Shown: positions 7,248 to 7,799 of the stretch, in pieces
Layout of the letters: every line of letters begins with the position of its first letter
How positions within the stretch are numbered: position 1 is the first letter of the stretch
The notes under the pieces: model-generated
Seen by the model: the letters and a program-made list of their open reading frames with translations, nothing else
What the model was told of the DNA's origin: nothing
Database searches by the model: none
Assembly (NCBI GenBank): GCA_041689775.1
Contig: JBDNFP010000122.1
Span: 1 to 7,799 of the forward strand
Source of the DNA: JBDNFP01 sp041689775
GTDB lineage: Bacteria > Bacteroidota > Bacteroidia > Cytophagales > Spirosomataceae
Direction of reading: 5' to 3'
Length of the DNA: 7,799 nucleotides
Translations under genes and position numbers: made by a program

Positions 7248-7679
7248 ATGAAATTCTTTACTTCGTTGGTAGCAGCAACGCTATTAACTACATCCTTACT
7301 ATGGGCGCAAAATTCTTCACTTAACAAAGTGTCCGGCAATGTACTGGACGAAAAAAATGAGCCTTTCCCATTCGTTAATGTACTGTTGCTCAAAGCCGCT
7401 GATTCTACGTTGGCCAAAGGATTAACTACAAATGCGGACGGAAATTATCAGTTCGAACAGGTAGTAACTGGCCGCTACTTTACCTTAGTATCCATGGTTG
7501 GGTATCAAAAAGTATATAGTAAACCGTTCGATGTTAATAAAGGAGATATTCCACTTTCTCCAACGAAACTAACAACTAGTATTGAACTATTGGATGAGAT
7601 AACTGTGGTAGCCAAGAAGCCCTTTATTGAACAGCAGATTGACCGCACGGTTATTAATGTAGGACTTTCGCAAAACTGA
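7248..7679 (+). CDS. Outer-membrane beta-barrel / TonB-dependent-receptor-type protein, 5' fragment interrupted by an IS
   Basis: The 143-residue reading frame is only the beginning of a receptor expected to be about 700-900 residues. It has a signal peptide (MKFFTSLVAATLLTTSLLWA, cleavage likely before Gln21). A carboxypeptidase-like regulatory beta-sandwich follows at about 28-95 (VSGNVLDEKNEPFPFVNV, then TNADGNYQFEQVVTGRYFTL and VGYQKVYSKPFDV). Then comes LDEITVVAKKPFIEQQIDRTVINV, the segment that precedes the plug domain in this family. At Val138 (codon 7659-7661) the match stops. The last five codons, GLSQN, and the TGA belong to inserted DNA. No plug or barrel remains, so the product cannot work as a receptor. 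A candidate promoter lies upstream. The rest of the gene may lie beyond the insertion, outside the window. Confidence 0.85.
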   Translation: MKFFTSLVAATLLTTSLLWAQNSSLNKVSGNVLDEKNEPFPFVNVLLLKAADSTLAKGLTTNADGNYQFEQVVTGRYFTLVSMVGYQKVYSKPFDVNKGDIPLSPTKLTTSIELLDEITVVAKKPFIEQQIDRTVINVGLSQN

Positions 7680-7799
7680 AATTTTATTAACTTATGGGAT
7701 GAAAACAACGCGCGAACTTTACTGCCAGTACCTTCTTTCGAGCCAAGTCAACTACACCTGCACGAATCTGGCTGACCATTTTGCCGACCTGACCCACGA
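7662..7799 (+). mobile_element. Insertion sequence, left end and start of transposase (cut by window edge)
   Basis: The receptor coding pattern ends at about 7661. It is followed by GGACTTTCGCAAAACTGAAA, which is a plausible terminal inverted repeat, then a short leader and a transposase-like frame at 7699. The exact end is uncertain by a few bases, because the opposite terminus and target duplication lie outside the window. Confidence 0.65.
7699..7799 (+). CDS. Transposase N-terminus, possibly IS701/IS4-like (3' end outside window)
   Basis: The ATG at 7699 opens a frame that stays open to the window end, giving 33 complete codons that begin MKTTRELYCQYLLSSQ and end LADHFADLTH. The pattern of a short helical start with YxxYLLSSQ, TCTxLAxH and a following LTH(D) resembles the N-terminus of DDE transposases that begin with a small helical domain, such as IS701-like proteins in Cytophagales and Cyanobacteria. 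I assign it from memory of such sequences and cannot see the catalytic domain. An ATG at 7694 in another frame stops after two codons. Its position right after the broken receptor supports a transposase. Confidence 0.6.
   Translation, partial: MKTTRELYCQYLLSSQVNYTCTNLADHFADLTH

Noticed and set aside
1..7799. CRISPR array, tRNA, rRNA, toxin-antitoxin or defence module
   Set aside because: No regularly spaced repeats, cloverleaf-like sequence, rRNA core sequence or related protein motifs were seen on either strand.

Overview
The window looks like chromosomal DNA from a Bacteroidota, most likely a Cytophagales-type soil or freshwater bacterium (Spirosoma/Dyadobacter-like is a guess). The grounds are moderate GC, starts without clear Shine-Dalgarno sequences, a perfect TAnnTTTG -7 promoter element before the last gene, a carotenoid desaturase, and the start of an outer-membrane receptor with the carboxypeptidase-like N-terminal domain typical of this phylum.

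Layout from left to right on the + strand: the 3' part of an IS1-family transposase cut by the window edge and its probable right end (1-376); a formate/nitrite-transporter (FNT, YfdC-like) membrane channel (415-1221); a membrane-anchored SOUL haem-binding protein (1269-1880) 47 bp behind it; a 276-bp gap with overlapping inverted repeats (1908-1967); and a sodium:solute symporter of the PutP/SSS family (2157-3632). A bidirectional terminator hairpin (about 3692-3730) separates the symporter from the convergent minus-strand pair. That pair is pncB, nicotinate phosphoribosyltransferase (6896-5433), followed by a CrtD/CrtI-type carotenoid desaturase (5348-3873). A 351-bp divergent intergenic region then leads to the first 138 codons of an outer-membrane beta-barrel/TonB-dependent-receptor-type gene (7248 onward). 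This gene is broken near 7662 by another insertion sequence, whose transposase starts at 7699 and runs off the window.

Functionally this is an ordinary housekeeping/accessory mix: small-molecule transport, possible haem binding, NAD salvage and pigment modification. Different insertion sequences lie at the two ends. I see no CRISPR, RNA gene, phage module or defence system, and no convincing undescribed multi-gene system. The points most worth a second look are the IS-interrupted receptor, the mutually exclusive hairpins before the symporter, the altered sodium-site residue in the symporter, and the FNT-SOUL gene pair.
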